From Saturnia japonica (Eukaryota > Arthropoda > Insecta > Lepidoptera > Saturniidae), in contig CM065323.1 of the NCBI GenBank assembly GCA_033032175.1, positions 12,462,001-12,526,000 of the forward strand: a stretch of 64,000 nt of DNA, in the 5' to 3' direction. Position numbers and translations under genes: made by a program. The notes beneath the pieces are model-generated. The model worked only from the letters and a program-made list of their open reading frames with translations, was not told the origin of the DNA and searched no databases. This document shows positions 1-12,925 of the stretch, piece by piece. Each line of letters starts with the position of its first letter. Position 1 is the first letter of the stretch.

Positions 1-205
1 TTTTATCTTAAAACATCTACGACCCTAATAGTTGTTAATTTTGCATCAAATATGATGTGTTAAATTGAACTTGCTGCCTTCAAAAACATTGATTTTGGAA
101 AATTATTTTGTACTTTATTTTATCGTAGCTATAAATTCCAAGCACAGTTATTTTCATAACTTAATTTTTCTTCTAATATCTTTATTTATTTATTCCATAT
201 CACAG

Positions 206-1684
206 CTCCAGTAATCATAGAGACACCGAAAGTGAGCACTATAGACGTTAAAGTTGGTGATGAACTCCAACTCCCGTGCAGGGCTAGCGGCTACCCAAAA
301 CCTGGGATCAAGTGGATTCACTTTAACACTGATTTAACAACACAGCCGAAACCTATAAGGTACTCATATCTAGTTTAATGAAAAATTGCTATTTATAATT
401 TTATTACAAAAATAGAGAAATATATAATCTGCAACTTACTTCAAAGAGATAGCAGTGAACCATACTTTAAAGGAATGAAGGTACTCGCATTCCTATTTTT
501 GTATATTTATGAGGTAGCTGTGTTTGTTAAAACTCATTCTCTTTTACTAAAAATGAGACCTCATTCTGGTCCGAGGTTAGAACAGAGAGGATTTTGTCAG
601 TATGCTGTAGCAACATAGTTCTCCACTGGGAAATTATTTATAGAATGGGTCCAGGAATATTTGTATATTATCAAAACTTTCACCAGAAATAAGGTGTCTG
701 AATTTATAAAATAGTTATGTTTAAAAGGAAACTTAAGGAATTTCTCATCAGTAAATGGTTTACTTTATTACTGAATTTATGCATACCTTAGTAAAATAAC
801 ACTTTTTAATTGGTTCTGTACTTACTTGCATTTATGGTTTCCCTGACTTATTAACCTTATTTGTAATTAATTATAACTTCAACCCATAATTTGTACACTT
901 TCATGTAAAATGTAGTTATCTAATTTTTACAACTACATTAGCAAATAAATTATTTGCTATTGAATTTCTCGTAGCACATTCATAATAGAAATTGATAAAG
1001 GCTTTATAAACAAGGCAACATTTAACTAAAAAGAAAACGAACTTCAATGATTTGGAATTATCAAACCTCGATTATCTATATTATATTATCTATTATTATC
1101 CTCGATGTATCTTCGAAGTCGAAGGTTCAATGCCAAAGAAATAAAAACAGAACCATTCTTGAGGTATTACCTTCCAAAAAAAAAAGAATCATCTAAAACG
1201 GTGTATAAACAAAGAAGTTATGTTTGAACATCTATAAAAAACGTCTTCCTTTTTTGAAGTCAGTTAAAAAAGACGTGATAAGAGAAAAGATTTCAATAAG
1301 TTGGTACGACAAATTGACTGCGCTTTATAAAATAATAACCGCAGAATAATGAAACAACTAGACGTTGATAGATTTTTCATCATGAACTATGTAATAGAGC
1401 AGTGACGATCCAATTTGGCAAACGCCATATTGAATATTTTTAATTTAATTTTTAGCAGTATATGCTATTGGAATGTCAGAGATGGAATTCTATATCTATA
1501 AGCCGTTTACCAAGAAATCTGTGAATTATATCTCTAAAAATATTATAATACTTTTTTTTTCACAGGACCAAAGGCAGCACTTTACATTTATCACATATAC
1601 AATTAAACATGGCTGGATACTACACTTGCATCGCAAGTAATATTGCGACATCATACAATATCTCATACTTAGTCAGAGTTTTAG
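206..1684 (+). CDS. Gene A Ig domain (equivalent of gene B Ig9)
   Basis: Two exons, 206-359 and 1566-1684, separated by a phase-2 intron. The first carries the B-strand cysteine (LPCRASGYPKP) and the core tryptophan (IKWIH); the second carries the F-strand motif GYYTCIASN. This is the standard I-set pattern Cys, Trp, YxC. The 1.2 kb intron holds a repeat at about 1010-1260 but no other coding sequence. Matches gene B exons 47428-47581 and 49007-49128; the second exon is one codon shorter here. Confidence 0.88.
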
Positions 1685-4600
1685 GTGAGAATTATTCTTT
1701 TATCTAATCTTAGGTTGCTATCCTGAAGTTCAACTATTACTATCAAATGTTTGGTCATTCAGTATATTTTCAACTACTCAAAAGGACTATTGGGTTGCTT
1801 TTATATATAATTTTTCCTACGCTTTTTTATAACAAACAATCTGTTTATAGTTCTGATAAATTAATGAAAATGTCGAAGCGAAACGAAGTTCTAGGTCACG
1901 AAACAATGCTAGCTTGATTTATGATTATACTTAATTAGCTCAAAATTAATCTATAAAATCGATTCCAGTAAAGTATTTCATTAGAAATTTATACTAGACT
2001 ACAACCAAAAATGACATATATTTGATTTCATATTGACTATAATTACATTATATTCCTAATTTCTAATGGTTAAAATGCAATCTCTCGCAGTATAGCGCAA
2101 ATCATTACTCGTGACGTAAAGGAGAGTCATGCCTAAATCTACGTACATGTGGTCTCTCTATATTATTAGTAATTTTAAATTGTTGAACAAATATGATAAG
2201 CTACTGCTATTTCATTGAGCAGGAATGTTCATAAATTTGAGTTCAACAAATATCATATTGTAACAAGTAAATTTTTAACAAAAAAGAAAACTAACTTCCT
2301 TGCTTTTCAAGAGTTTTGGTGTATCATCGAAGTTGGAGGTCCAGTGCCAATGAAATTAGGTATTCCCTATTAAACAAAGAAATAATCATCCAAACCGGTT
2401 CATAAACGAAGACTTTATGGCTGAATGTCCATAAAAAAATATAAATTCGAATTGAGTAACCTTAGTGTTTTTTTTAAATCGATTAAAAACAACGCTTAAT
2501 TGCTTCACAAGCCTTATTATCAACCCGTAATATTCCTTTTACCCTCAACCATCTCAATACCCTTAACCCCTATCGGCTATGCTAGTAGAAGTTAAAATAT
2601 CTTTACTTGCTCGTAAAGTTAGTTCCACTATTGAGCCATTATTTGTATAAAGCTAAAGTTTTACATTATTCTTTTAAAGCTCCGCCAATCATTGAAAATG
2701 TATACAAAGAGAAAACTTTTAAAGTTGTCGAAGGTGACTTACTTCTAAGGATAGCGTGTAAGGTTACTGGTGCTCCAGAACCAGTTATAACCTGGAAAAG
2801 AGACGGTCGAAATATTCCGTTCGGTAAGTTCATTTTGTTGAGCTCTTTTATTTTTCTTACATAGACATAACTGTGGGACACAGAAAATTGTAAAGAAGTG
2901 ATGAATATTTTTATGTTAATTACTTCATAAATTTTCAACCGCTTGTGATATGTCACAGGCACACCATGGTATGACAAAGATGCAGATGGCGCATTAATAA
3001 TCAAGAATATAGACAAAAAATCAGGAGGTACCTACACATGCGAAGCCGTGAATAGTTTGGGTAGCGATACCGAGGTTTACACCGTCGAAGTTGCCCGTAA
3101 GTAACACAGTTTTTTAATTATAAAAGCAGTAAATTCGTTGAATTAAAAAACAGTTTCGATTAGTTTCACGCTTAAAGTATTTGTTTTTCTTTTTTAACAT
3201 TTTCATCTGTAATATCTCTGTAGGTAATGTAGTTTTGTGGTCGGTTATCGAAACCTATCCAGAATAGAACTAGGTGGTTATTTTCTGTTAGGGTGATGTA
3301 ATGATATTTTACAACTATGGAATGAAAACATTGCGATTATAAATTGAAATGTACGAATTACATAAAGACCGTCGTATTCAATGCAGTAGGAGTACATCAC
3401 ATTTATTTCACTTACAACAATCTTAATGTATTTTAGCTTATCCAAAACAAGAATCACCAAAATCCACACAATTGGTGGAAAAGGAAACGTCTGCTCGTAT
3501 CAAGTGCAATTTACCACACGGACCCTTGGATCGCTTAAGATGGTATAAGGTAATAAGGGTATTATATACATTTAGTAAATCTCACCAGATTAACGTAATA
3601 TGCAAACAGTATTGTTCAGATGGTCTGTTAGTGATCGCCTTGTGAATAAGAAACAGAAAGTACGCTTGAAAACGGATCGTGATTATTTTTCGGCAACAAG
3701 AACTGTTTACTAGCTAATAAATAAATTTATTTCCTTAAATGGGATATCAGGATTGATTGAACGTTCCGAAAAATTTAATTCTGAATAAATTTAAATTTTT
3801 GATAGTCATTATTATGATATTATGATATTTTGTTTATATCACTGAGCAAAACGGTGTCTAAAAAAGAGCCAGGATGAGAGGCTTCTTGTCAGCGGCTTAT
3901 TACTTTAATTCTGAGAGACTAATCTAGTGTTTACATAAGTCTTTGAATTTGTGAGAAAAAATAAAATAAACAAGAAAAAAAAATCAATAAAGTTTTTTAA
4001 GCGTTTTTTAATGTAAAGCAATTATTGTGTTTAGATAATTATTACACATATTTTTAGGATAACATATTAATAACCGACGGTGAGCTAACATTACGTAATG
4101 TGAAGATGTCAGACGCTGGAGTTTACACTTGTCGAGTGAGCACATTCTCTGGATCAACGTCAGATCACACGTTGGTCAAAATCGGCTTTAAACCAAAGTT
4201 TACCACTCACGAAGATGAAGTTTATAATATTGATCAGGCAGCTTGGTCACAAACTTTTGTTTGTGACGCGAATGCAGAACCGCCAGCTAAGGTACATATT
4301 TTTTTTAATACAAAATCAATGTAATTTAATCATTCATTATTAAACAATATTTATTTATATACTGTCAAATTATTTTTACCCAAAAAAAAAACTCAATAAA
4401 TTGTATTTAATTTATTATCATTGATGGCTGACTTCAGCATGTTGTTGACACGAGGGATAAAAATTTTGGGGCTATTTTTGCTTCGTTACGACAATGAATT
4501 ATAACTTCTTACGTATCTACATAAGTAAACACATTTGTACACACATTTTAAAATTAATAACATAATAGTGCAAGACCCATCAATTCAATGTAGTCAATTT

Positions 4601-7600
4601 ATTAGAAAGTCAATTTATTGTAGCAATGTAATATTTATTAGAAGAAAACTGAAGTAAGCTTATAAAAAATAATATTTTTTGTTTTATACAAAATTTGTTT
4701 GAATCATTGCGGATATCAGCATTTAATAATAACCGTGTCAAAGTATAAAACAAGGTAAATTTTAAATTTAAAAAACCTTTGTCACAAGTGATATATTCAT
4801 TGAGACCATTCCAATATGCCAAAAGACGATATCTCTGCTGTATGTTGCTGAGGGGTTAGATATCATGCAGAATTCAGATGATACTGCAGTATCGGGTCAA
4901 GATTTCGATGATCCTCTAATATTATTAAAGTGACTTAATACCATATTTCAACTAGATGAGAGAACAATGGAACATGCTCAAATCTATTTACCAACTAGAT
5001 AAAAGCTGAGCATCTACAAACGGCTGTCCAGATCTTTTTGAATTATAGCTGAGAACATTCTCGATCAAGTCAAGTTCAAACAAAAAAGTAAATCAAAATC
5101 GGTTGTGGAGCTATAACCTCACAGACAGATACACACGTTAAACTTTTAACAGACCACTGCTTGTGTCAAGAGTGAATTCTTTTCTTGAGTATTAAATTTA
5201 TATTTTATTGTGATTTTTAAATGAAAATAAAATCTTTCTCACAGGTTACTTGGTGGTACAATGGTATAAAAATTGATGTAACAGACATGTTTTATACAAT
5301 TGAACCTGAATTCAGCAAACGTGGAAAGTACTATTGTGAAGTTTCAAATGATTTTGGGAGTATAAATCGTTCATTCTACTTACGAACAACAGGTAAACGA
5401 GTTAATCGTATCACTATAAAAAAAATCTTACGTTACGGACGTTTTTTTCCGGTTAGGATACCCCTCCCCATAGCCCCATAAGGAACTTCGTTCCAATAAA
5501 CTTTTCCTCTTAGTATATATTTTATAGCGAACCAATAACTCCTCGATAATTTATATGTGTAATATTCCGGTGATGTATGAGGTCAAAAGGATCTCATGTC
5601 TATAGAATTTTTAATACATTGTTAAATATTTATAAACCAAGAGCGTTAACTAATTTAATATGACTATGATCATTCAACGGCGGAGAAGTGTTATACAACT
5701 TTTCTCAACTTAAATGTTATAAAACATTATTTGTATTGTATATTTCATTACTCTTTAACTTATGTGAATTCCACATATTTAATATTTGTACCGCATAAAA
5801 AATCCTATTTTTGGTTACGCATTAGGTAACAATCACCATGGTCGTTTTGACCAATTACTACACTGAACGTGTTGTAACACTTTGAGCCATACAATTATAC
5901 AATATTTAAATACATTTCAGATTGCATTATCGACATTAAAAAAGATCTCACGGGAAATCAACCAATTATGATAGACTTACCATTAAAATGGCCAAAATTT
6001 GAAACTACTGATGGTTACATTCGCATACGGAGAGAGGAAGAATACTTACGACTCAGCTGTCCAACAGCATTCTCAAAATTCCCTAGTAATTACACTATAG
6101 CGTTATGTGAAAGTGAAAGAGATTTCAAAGTAAACGGCAATACCTACAATTATTCTGATTTGAAATGCACAGAGGAAATAAAACCTGAAGTTGAGGAGAC
6201 AGGAGAAAAGTGTTTCTACGGCGAAGGTGAATGGATTACAATAGGGTTTAAAGTGTTTAATAAATTATTATCAGTATATAGTGTATGTTTTGACAAAAAA
6301 CATAAAGTACCAATTTATACAAAACATGAATTAGATAGGTATTTAGCAGAAGTAGAGCCAGAACATTTGAATTGGATTACTGGTGACTTACCTTTTAATT
6401 TTGAAGAAATGTACGACTGCGATAGTCAGTTGAATGCCATATCTGAAGATTTACATACATGGTTTCATGATAACGATGGATGCTGTTTCACGAAAAGGCA
6501 GTTGGTGAATCCCCGTGACGTACCGCCCGGATTAGCACAAAAGGCAACTTATAATTATTTAAATGTTGTTCCGCAATGGAGTTCTTGTGGGACCAAAGTA
6601 CGTTAATTTTCACATTATCCGATTCATCTAAAGAATTCTTATCAAATCAAGTACCTAACTATTTTCTACTTATCTTTATTAAAATTCCATGATTATCCAT
6701 TTACTTTTGCATTTGTAATATAGCATGGTTTATATTTTGATGATACATGAAAAAACCAAATGCTAAGTCATCACCAAACCAAGTACTTATCAAAACTAGA
6801 CTAACTTTTGACTGACTTTTGATTTCTACACCACGGAGGAAAAAACCATTTTATTTTTTTTCTGTATCGTTTACTAATAACTCATTGTGACGACTCTTAT
6901 AACAAATTACTGATTATTCCATATAGTTATGGTTTATCAAGTGACAATGGATTTTAATATTAGCTTCTAATTATTAATAAAGCAAGCGCAATTATCTCAA
7001 ATTATTTACAAAGTAACCTATATTACAGAACTGGGAGGAAGTGGAAAACAGATTGAGAGCTATAGTGAAGAGAATCGATTACTCTTTAATAGTGTGGACG
7101 GGAACCAGTAAAACGTTAGAATTACCTAACGAGGATTCTGAAATGAAAGAAATACTATTAAGCGATTTAAAATTGGAGGAGGGTCAGCCGGTATCGCAGT
7201 ATTTGTGGAAGGTACGTTTTATATATTGTTTTGGTATAATAAGTCATCAACAATCTTGTATTACAAATTCTAGAAGAAAAGGTAGTTCATTCATTTTGAA
7301 ATACATCCGTTTGCAATACACGATGCAATGAAATAAGCTCTGTAGCTATAGTGGGAAGTAAAGCTGTAATGTAGACAAAATATTGAAACTAAAAATTGAA
7401 ACCATACTGGGTGACCTCAGAAGTACGATCATATAATATGAATATAGTTATACATAGTTAACTATCGATATATGAGCCCTTAACAAAATTGCATACGTAT
7501 TTGTTAATCACTAAAACATAATACTATGTAGTATAAAATATAAATCTTGTGCGCTTCTCTTAGTGTTCGTTTAATTTCTGAACGACTTGACCGATAGAGT

Positions 7601-8470
7601 TCATATTTACATAATATATTTACTTTATCGGGGTAATGATTAACATCTATGTTAGGATCCAATAGGTGGCGCTGCGATCGGCTCATTATCTACCGGTAAA
7701 GACATCACACCACACCACATTTGTTATAAAATATACAATTTTATTCTTTACAATAATTCATTGATAACCAGATATTTTCAACTTTCTCTCTCTCTGTCTC
7801 TCTCTCTCTCTCAAACAAACAAAATATCCAGGTAGTATAGTTGAAATCATTATAAATAATTCGTTTGATTTTCTTGGTTCCATAATCCTTCCAAATACTT
7901 TTAAAAATTGTTATGTTGCGTATAATGGATAGGACCATCGTCTAAGGAAACTCTTATTTTACAGTTGACCTTAGTTTCTAGACTTTAGCCAAATATTTAT
8001 GGAGGTTTTTTACTCAATATATAATGAAAAATTCCGTTATTTGGAAACATTATACTTTGTGTTAAGTGCATAGAATGTTGCTTTTTTGAATAAACCCAAA
8101 TTCATGTAGTAATAGATATTTACAGACTCACAATCACAATAAAGAGTGAATAGTAGAAACTGATTCGTTGTCATATCTTAATTTCTAGGTTGTACAAGAT
8201 CCTGTCACAAAATCATCTTTGGCGATTATTCAAGTCAATATACCAGACCTGTCTCCCACCGAAGTGAATGAACATATCCTATGTAAAGACATTTGCGACA
8301 AGATCCGATGGTTGATAAATCCAGGTTGGCATGACGTCAATAAAGGCTACACCTACTGCTGCAGTTTGGAAGAATTCGAAAGATCATTTAATATGAAAGG
8401 AATTTTCAATCGCGGGTATAACCGCGTACTTTACTATGTATCAGAGCTTTCTGAGCGTATTTTAGGTTAA
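206..8470 (+). CDS. Gene A: 3' part of hemicentin-like Ig protein with C-terminal nuclease-like domain
   Basis: Ten exons joined by GT/AG borders: 206-359, 1566-1684, 2680-2823, 2959-3096, 3437-3549, 4058-4291, 5245-5392, 5921-6597, 7029-7211 and 8189-8470 (TAA). Together with one base carried in from upstream they give 730 residues, phases agreeing throughout. The first visible exon begins in phase 1, so the gene starts left of the window. The product has four Ig domains and then a roughly 370-residue module like insect secreted DNA/RNA non-specific nuclease. Every exon has a counterpart in gene B downstream, so A and B are tandem duplicates in the same orientation. By analogy with B the missing N-terminus probably carries a signal peptide, vWA domain and more Ig domains (inference). 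Likely secreted. The closest named family for the Ig part is hemicentin; no orthologue name can be assigned from sequence alone. Confidence 0.88.
1010..1270. repeat. Intronic dispersed repeat, first of two local copies
   Basis: A stretch starting near AAAAGAAAACGAACTTC and including TCGAAGTCGAAGGTTCAATG is repeated in diverged form at about 2270-2520 in the next intron. Shared order: AAGAAAAC..ACTTC, ATC.TCGAAG, AGGTcCA.TGCCAA, AATCATC.AAA, ATAAAAAA. It has no coding potential that I can see and is probably a non-autonomous mobile element or LINE tail. Ends are approximate. Confidence 0.5.
2270..2520. repeat. Intronic dispersed repeat, second local copy
   Basis: Diverged same-orientation copy of the repeat at about 1010-1270. 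It lies in the intron before the exon at 2680. No ORF; limits judged by eye. Confidence 0.45.
2680..3096 (+). CDS. Gene A Ig domain (equivalent of gene B Ig10)
   Basis: Exons 2680-2823 and 2959-3096 with a short 135-base phase-1 intron. The first gives PPIIENVYKEKTFKVVEGDL, then IACKVTGAPEPVITW (Cys and Trp of the Ig core). The second gives IKNIDKKSGGTYTCEAVNS with the closing cysteine. Counterpart exons in gene B are 49945-50088 and 51093-51230, identical in length. The gene B intron here is about 1 kb because it received a repeat insertion (50205-50545). Confidence 0.88.
3437..4186 (+). CDS. Gene A Ig domain (equivalent of gene B Ig11)
   Basis: Exon 3437-3549 encodes the first half (SARIKCNLPHGP then LRWYK). 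The first 43 codons of exon 4058-4291 encode the second half, with MSDAGVYTCRVSTFSG. The intron is phase 0. The second half is very similar at DNA level to gene B 53703-53831, more so than most of the flanking paralogous exons, including a long identical run through the YTC region. Confidence 0.86.
4187..5392 (+). CDS. Gene A last Ig domain (equivalent of gene B Ig12)
   Basis: Starts inside exon 4058-4291 (FKPKFTTHEDEV, FVCDANAEPPAK) and ends in exon 5245-5392 (VTWWYNGIKI, then FSKRGKYYCEVSNDFGSIN). The exon ends in phase 1, exactly at the boundary with the nuclease-like module. The about 950-base intron shares a degenerate segment (about 4800-5150) with the matching gene B intron (about 55600-55940). 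That insertion therefore appears to predate the A/B duplication. Confidence 0.86.
5921..8470 (+). CDS. Gene A C-terminal nuclease-like (Endonuclease_NS) module, catalytic His replaced
   Basis: Exons 5921-6597, 7029-7211 and 8189-8470, joined by phase-0 introns, encode about 377 residues. From memory of the family, the layout follows insect alkaline nuclease/dsRNase from end to end: CIIDI and TDGYIRI near the start; then YNYSDLKC, EWITIGFKV and YSVCFD; then NYLNVVPQW, NWEEVENRLR, WTGTSKTLELPN and IIQVNIPD; finally LCKDICDKIRW and GYTYCCSLEEF. Where active members have RGH the sequence reads KRQ; the glutamine codon is 6499-6501. The metal-site Asn in LNVVPQ and the following Glu and Arg helix residues remain. 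Cysteine-rich, consistent with secretion. Prediction: fold kept, hydrolysis impaired or lost; binding of nucleic acid is possible but unproven. The tail extends 13 residues beyond the point where gene B stops. Confidence 0.82.
7784..7813. repeat. CT-rich microsatellite
   Basis: Nearly pure TC dinucleotide run with one interruption in the last intron of gene A. No splice role is evident: it is 370 bases upstream of the acceptor. Confidence 0.85.
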
Positions 8471-10362
8471 ATTAACTAAATGTTATGTATTAAGAAGCGG
8501 CTTAGTATCTAGACCTCCTAATGTCGTCACTGTATCCGAATTCTGGATTTACAAATCCATTCCCTGGTTAGCCTTTCGCTAGTTATCGTTCTATGTAACT
8601 TTGAAAGAAGCAAAGATATTACCAGTTCTGTATCTCCAACAAATTTTATGACTATTCCTTTCGTTATAAATTTGTATTGTCAACCGCTACGATACTTGAG
8701 TCGACTATCTTATTAACATATTTGTTAATCGGTATGAAATTGACTTTACTTATGTTAAAATGATACTAAATATAATTTATTGTATACACAATAGAAAGTA
8801 CTTTAGATTTATATATAAAAATAAAAATATGACGTATATTTTTGAAACCATATTAAAATGTAATAAAGAGATTGATTTGATCGAATAGAGACTAGATATA
8901 AGTAAGAATTACATGTAATAACTGATAATAATAAAAATAATAAACTGATATGTTGTGTATGTAAAATATAATAAGCTAACGTACGAAAATCTAATGACGT
9001 TAATAAAAAAATATAAAAATACAAGTATATAAATAATTACAAGAAAATAAGCAAAAATAAAATGACGAATGAAATAAATATATAAAGATGGGATAAGTTA
9101 TTGAACCGACATTGGTTTTTTTAATGGGGAATAAACGTTACTCGAGAGAAACAAGAATAATTATTAAAAACAAAAAAGCCGACAGCAACAAAAACACTTG
9201 AATTAAAAAAAACTATTTTTGCTTTTTATTCGATTCCCAGAGGTCGTACTTAATTATTTATTATATAGCCTATGTCACTCACATAATTAAGACGAATCTA
9301 ACAACACCTCGTATGTTAAAATCCATCAAGGTGTTTAGGCTACAGAGTATTCCAAACAAATGGACATACACACATATATACACTCGAAAAACGTAACCCT
9401 CTTTTCTCGGGTAAAAAGTTTCCAAATTTCGGCACAGTTGGACAATATGGGCATAAGTGGGCAGAAGGACTCGAAATATTAGTTAGTAAAGCGCTTAATG
9501 CTTTATATTCTATTTATTATAAATGAAAAACAACAAAAGTGCACTAGAATGGCAACAAAATAGAAAGCCGAACAGGATATTGGCTGGTAATCATTGGAAA
9601 AGTGAACTGTTTTTATATTATATAGTATCAAGGTATCAAGTCGATACTTTTCTGGAATTTCACAGCAAAATGACAACGAAAAATGTAGTAATAAAATAAT
9701 CAAATCAATAATAAACTTTTCACATCCACGCATGCATTTCATTTTTAAATATTTAAAATTATTATAAAAGCAGCGCATTCGCGCCATGAGTTATGTTTTA
9801 TCTCCCGTTTTTTTAATGCCACGGAACCAAACGTTAGACGACACGTTTTATTTACTTTGAAACTGAATTGCTAAATATTAATTAATTTTCTCGGAGTGCG
9901 AACTTCCGCGTCACGCGTCACTAACGGCATTCCGCTTCTGATACCAATGTTACACCCGTGGGTATTAAAAATGCCGATGATTGACGTGAAAAAGTTTTAT
10001 TCGAACTCCACTCAGTTGCAAAATACTCGAACTCGCAACACTATCATTTATTTCACTGTGGTTTCGCTTCTTTTATCGCTCGATGTTATCGCTTTGTAAT
10101 TCCAAACTGAACTCCCCCGGGCGCCGCGCCTAAGCCGCTTTAATACCTACACTAAACGATGGTAGAAAAATCGTGAATCATCGCTATATTAATTTATTTT
10201 AATTTATTTATTTGTAAAGTAATAATCTTATTTCTAAAAAATAGTCTCACAAAACCGTGTGATCGGTTTGACTGTGGGATCAAACGGAGTCTTATGTTGT
10301 ATTTACACATTGCAATATTATTCACTCATGGAACGCCACTATTACGTTGCCTGCACCCGTGA
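8471..10362. other. Gene A 3' flank and intergenic sequence, no gene seen
   Basis: Low-complexity AT-rich DNA follows the stop codon. AATAAA at 8862-8867 is a reasonable poly(A) signal. About 9780-10150 is clearly less AT-rich and includes a GC-rich CCCGGGCGCCGCGCC-like patch. Its short open frames look fortuitous and it may be a fragment of an unrecognised mobile element. It ends just before the LINE ORF. Confidence 0.5.
8862..8867 (+). promoter_or_regulatory. Candidate poly(A) signal of gene A
   Basis: AATAAA about 390 bases after the gene A stop codon. The surrounding region is so AT-rich that chance matches are likely (more AATAAA-like strings follow near 8930). Confidence 0.3.
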
Positions 10363-12651
10363 TTAGCTCAGCGTGGATAACAAATATTTTTTAATCATTT
10401 TTTTAAAAATAGCTTTGTCAGCTTCGTGTCTAATTTCCGCCGGCAGACTGTTAAGTATGTATGGTAAACGTTTTTTTATAGTTCTATCACTAAAGTAATT
10501 AGATACTTTAGGTACATTATATTTGCCGGCGGTCATAGATCGAGTACAATAACTATTAACCACACTGGATAGGTTTTTATGCTCTTCACTGCCATGATGG
10601 TTTACAGCCAAAAGAAATTTATGTTTTAGACTAATTGGTAAAATCTTGCACATATTAAATAATTTTCTATAATCACCTTTACAGTCAATTTTTGTTTTCT
10701 TACTTACTAGCAGTTTGAGGAACCTTATTTGTAAAGTTTCTAGTTTGTCTAGATTTGTTTTAGATGTTAAACCGTAGCTGTCCAGTGCATAACTAAAAAT
10801 AGAATCAACTAAAGACATATACAACAATCTTAACGTGCTAATGGGTACTTTAAAACTAAGATGATAAAGTTTACCTAATAATATTCTTAACTTACTACAT
10901 AAATAATCTATATGTTGGGACCAAGAAAAACATTCATCTATTTTTAAACCAAGGTAGGTTATACACTTAACCTTTTCGATGGGTTTACAATTACAGTTGA
11001 TTGAGTTTTTATGGGTAAATGAAAATTCGTGAGTGTATAAGGGCGGATGTGAGCCTGATGGACGCAAGTACGGCGAGTGGATAATTAATAATTTTGTTTT
11101 GTCCGAATTCAATACAATGCCGTTATCATGAGACCATTTTACAACAGCGTCAATGTCATGCTGTACCAGCCTACAAGTTTTTACAATGTCAATTCCAGCA
11201 AGCAATGTGCACAAATCATCCGCGAACATGTATGCAGAGCAATACTGCAGTACACCACATAGGCTATTAACATGCATCAGGTAGCAGAGTGGTCCACAGC
11301 CAGACCCCTGCGGAACACCACATCTCACATCCGTCCTATCACTGAATGAGTTACTCAATCTAACACGGTAGGAGCGTGACGTGAGGTAATCGCGGAACCA
11401 TAGGTTCAGAGGTTCTCCCACACCGCACTCATTCATCGCATTAATAAGCGTGTCTGTTTCCAGGGTATCAAATGCTTTCCTAAAATCGAAAAAGACAGCA
11501 ATCACAAATTTTTTATCTTCCAAATAACTGTTAACCTCGTCTGTAAACTTGGCAAGTAGGGTATTTGTACTTTTCCCTTTCAAGAAACCATGTTGACAAT
11601 TGTTAATAATTTGATGCTTTTGAAGGTAATCACCTACTTGATTTAATACACATTTTTCTATAACTTTATCTATACTAGATAAAATAGATATAGGTCTATA
11701 ATTAGAATAGTTCTTACGATCTCCTTTTTTATAAATCGGTCGGACTATTGATTCTTTTAATTTGCTGGGAAATTGAAAGTGTTTTACTGATAAATTAACA
11801 AGTTTCGCCATTACAGGACTAAATTTATCTACAATAAATTTAAGGTCAGATATACGAATTAGATCGCCACCCGGGGATTTATTGCTATTCATATTTTTAA
11901 TAATGTTTTTTATGTATTTACTATTCACGGGTTGCCATCTCATGTTCATGTCTGAAAGTTTTACATATGAATTCCTATCTAACCATTTTTCAGTACATGT
12001 GTGTTTAATATGTTCAATTTCGTTCTTAAACGTGGTTGCAAATTTGTTACAAATGTCTAAGGTACTGCCCTGCCCCTCCATACTAGTTAATATTGATGAA
12101 TCCACCGATTTTTTAGTAACTCCTAACATAGTATTAATTTTTTCCCATAACTTTTTTATGTTTTTATTACATTCTAATATACTTTCTCTATAGTATTTAT
12201 TTTTACTTTTATTGATTGCTTTTTGGCATTTGTTTCTATATTTCGTATAATTTAGACGCTTAAGCATATTCTTTGGATCATTGCTCCATATATCAAATAG
12301 CCTATCTTTTTCCTCTATCATTTTCTTTAAGTTTTTATTAATCCATATTTTATTGTTTCTGTTACTTACATAGATATTCTTAGTTATATAGCATTGGTTA
12401 TATACATCAATAAATATTTGGTGGAACGACTTATATAATTCTATAGGACAATCAATGGTCAATAATTTATCAAAATGTATATTTAGCAACTTTTCTCTAA
12501 CCATATTATTGTCTAACATACGCTTAGTAGTTATTGGTGTAAGTGTGGTGGTCGCGCTGCCGCGGCACGGGCCGCGCGCACGCCCGGACGGCAAACACTT
12601 CGACGGACATTTAGTTGCTATGCCTACTCGATGACGTAATCGAGGCGACAA
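10363..12651 (-). mobile_element. Non-LTR retrotransposon reverse-transcriptase ORF, 5' truncated
   Basis: A 762-residue open frame on the minus strand. Reverse-transcriptase landmarks in order: VRPIYKKGDRKNYSNYRPIS, HGFLKGKST, AVFFDFRKAFDTL, GVPQGSGCGP, the catalytic block YMFADD, then LNSDKTKLLI and a C-terminal domain ending SLPAEIRHEADKAIFKK. This is the CR1/Jockey-like LINE pattern; clade not certain. There is no apurinic-type endonuclease domain ahead of it. The first roughly 50 residues (12500-12651) come from GC-rich sequence that may be host DNA read through or another fragment, so the real element probably begins inside the frame. The frame is undisrupted, suggesting a fairly recent insertion between the two paralogous genes. 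Confidence 0.88.
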
Positions 12652-12925
12652 TCCCTATACATGTGTGCGTAAACTGTGATGTTTACACAAACATGCACCG
12701 CGGTTGTTGAACATATTTCGAATTACTGAGAACTATGAAGTTGTTTCGAGATATTTCTGGAACAGGATTCTCTCTCTTCCCAATCGGGTTGTAACAGTTC
12801 GTAACAATAATATAATAGTATAGATGTAAATAATAATACGGTGGTTACCGATGCTCGTGTATTTTACATCGAATCAAATACAAAACACAATATAGTCTCT
12901 ACGTCATTATCATGGCTTTACTGTA

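Noticed and set aside
5921..8470. Nuclease-like exons as a separate stand-alone dsRNase gene
   Set aside because: The first exon starts in phase 1 with a clean acceptor and no signal peptide or start codon ahead of it, and it continues the frame of the last Ig exon in both genes.
9896..10099. 67-codon ORF in the GC-richer intergenic patch
   Set aside because: No signal peptide, domain or splice context; composition suggests repeat sequence.
11882..12193. 103-codon plus-strand ORF
   Set aside because: Shadow of the LINE reverse-transcriptase frame on the other strand.
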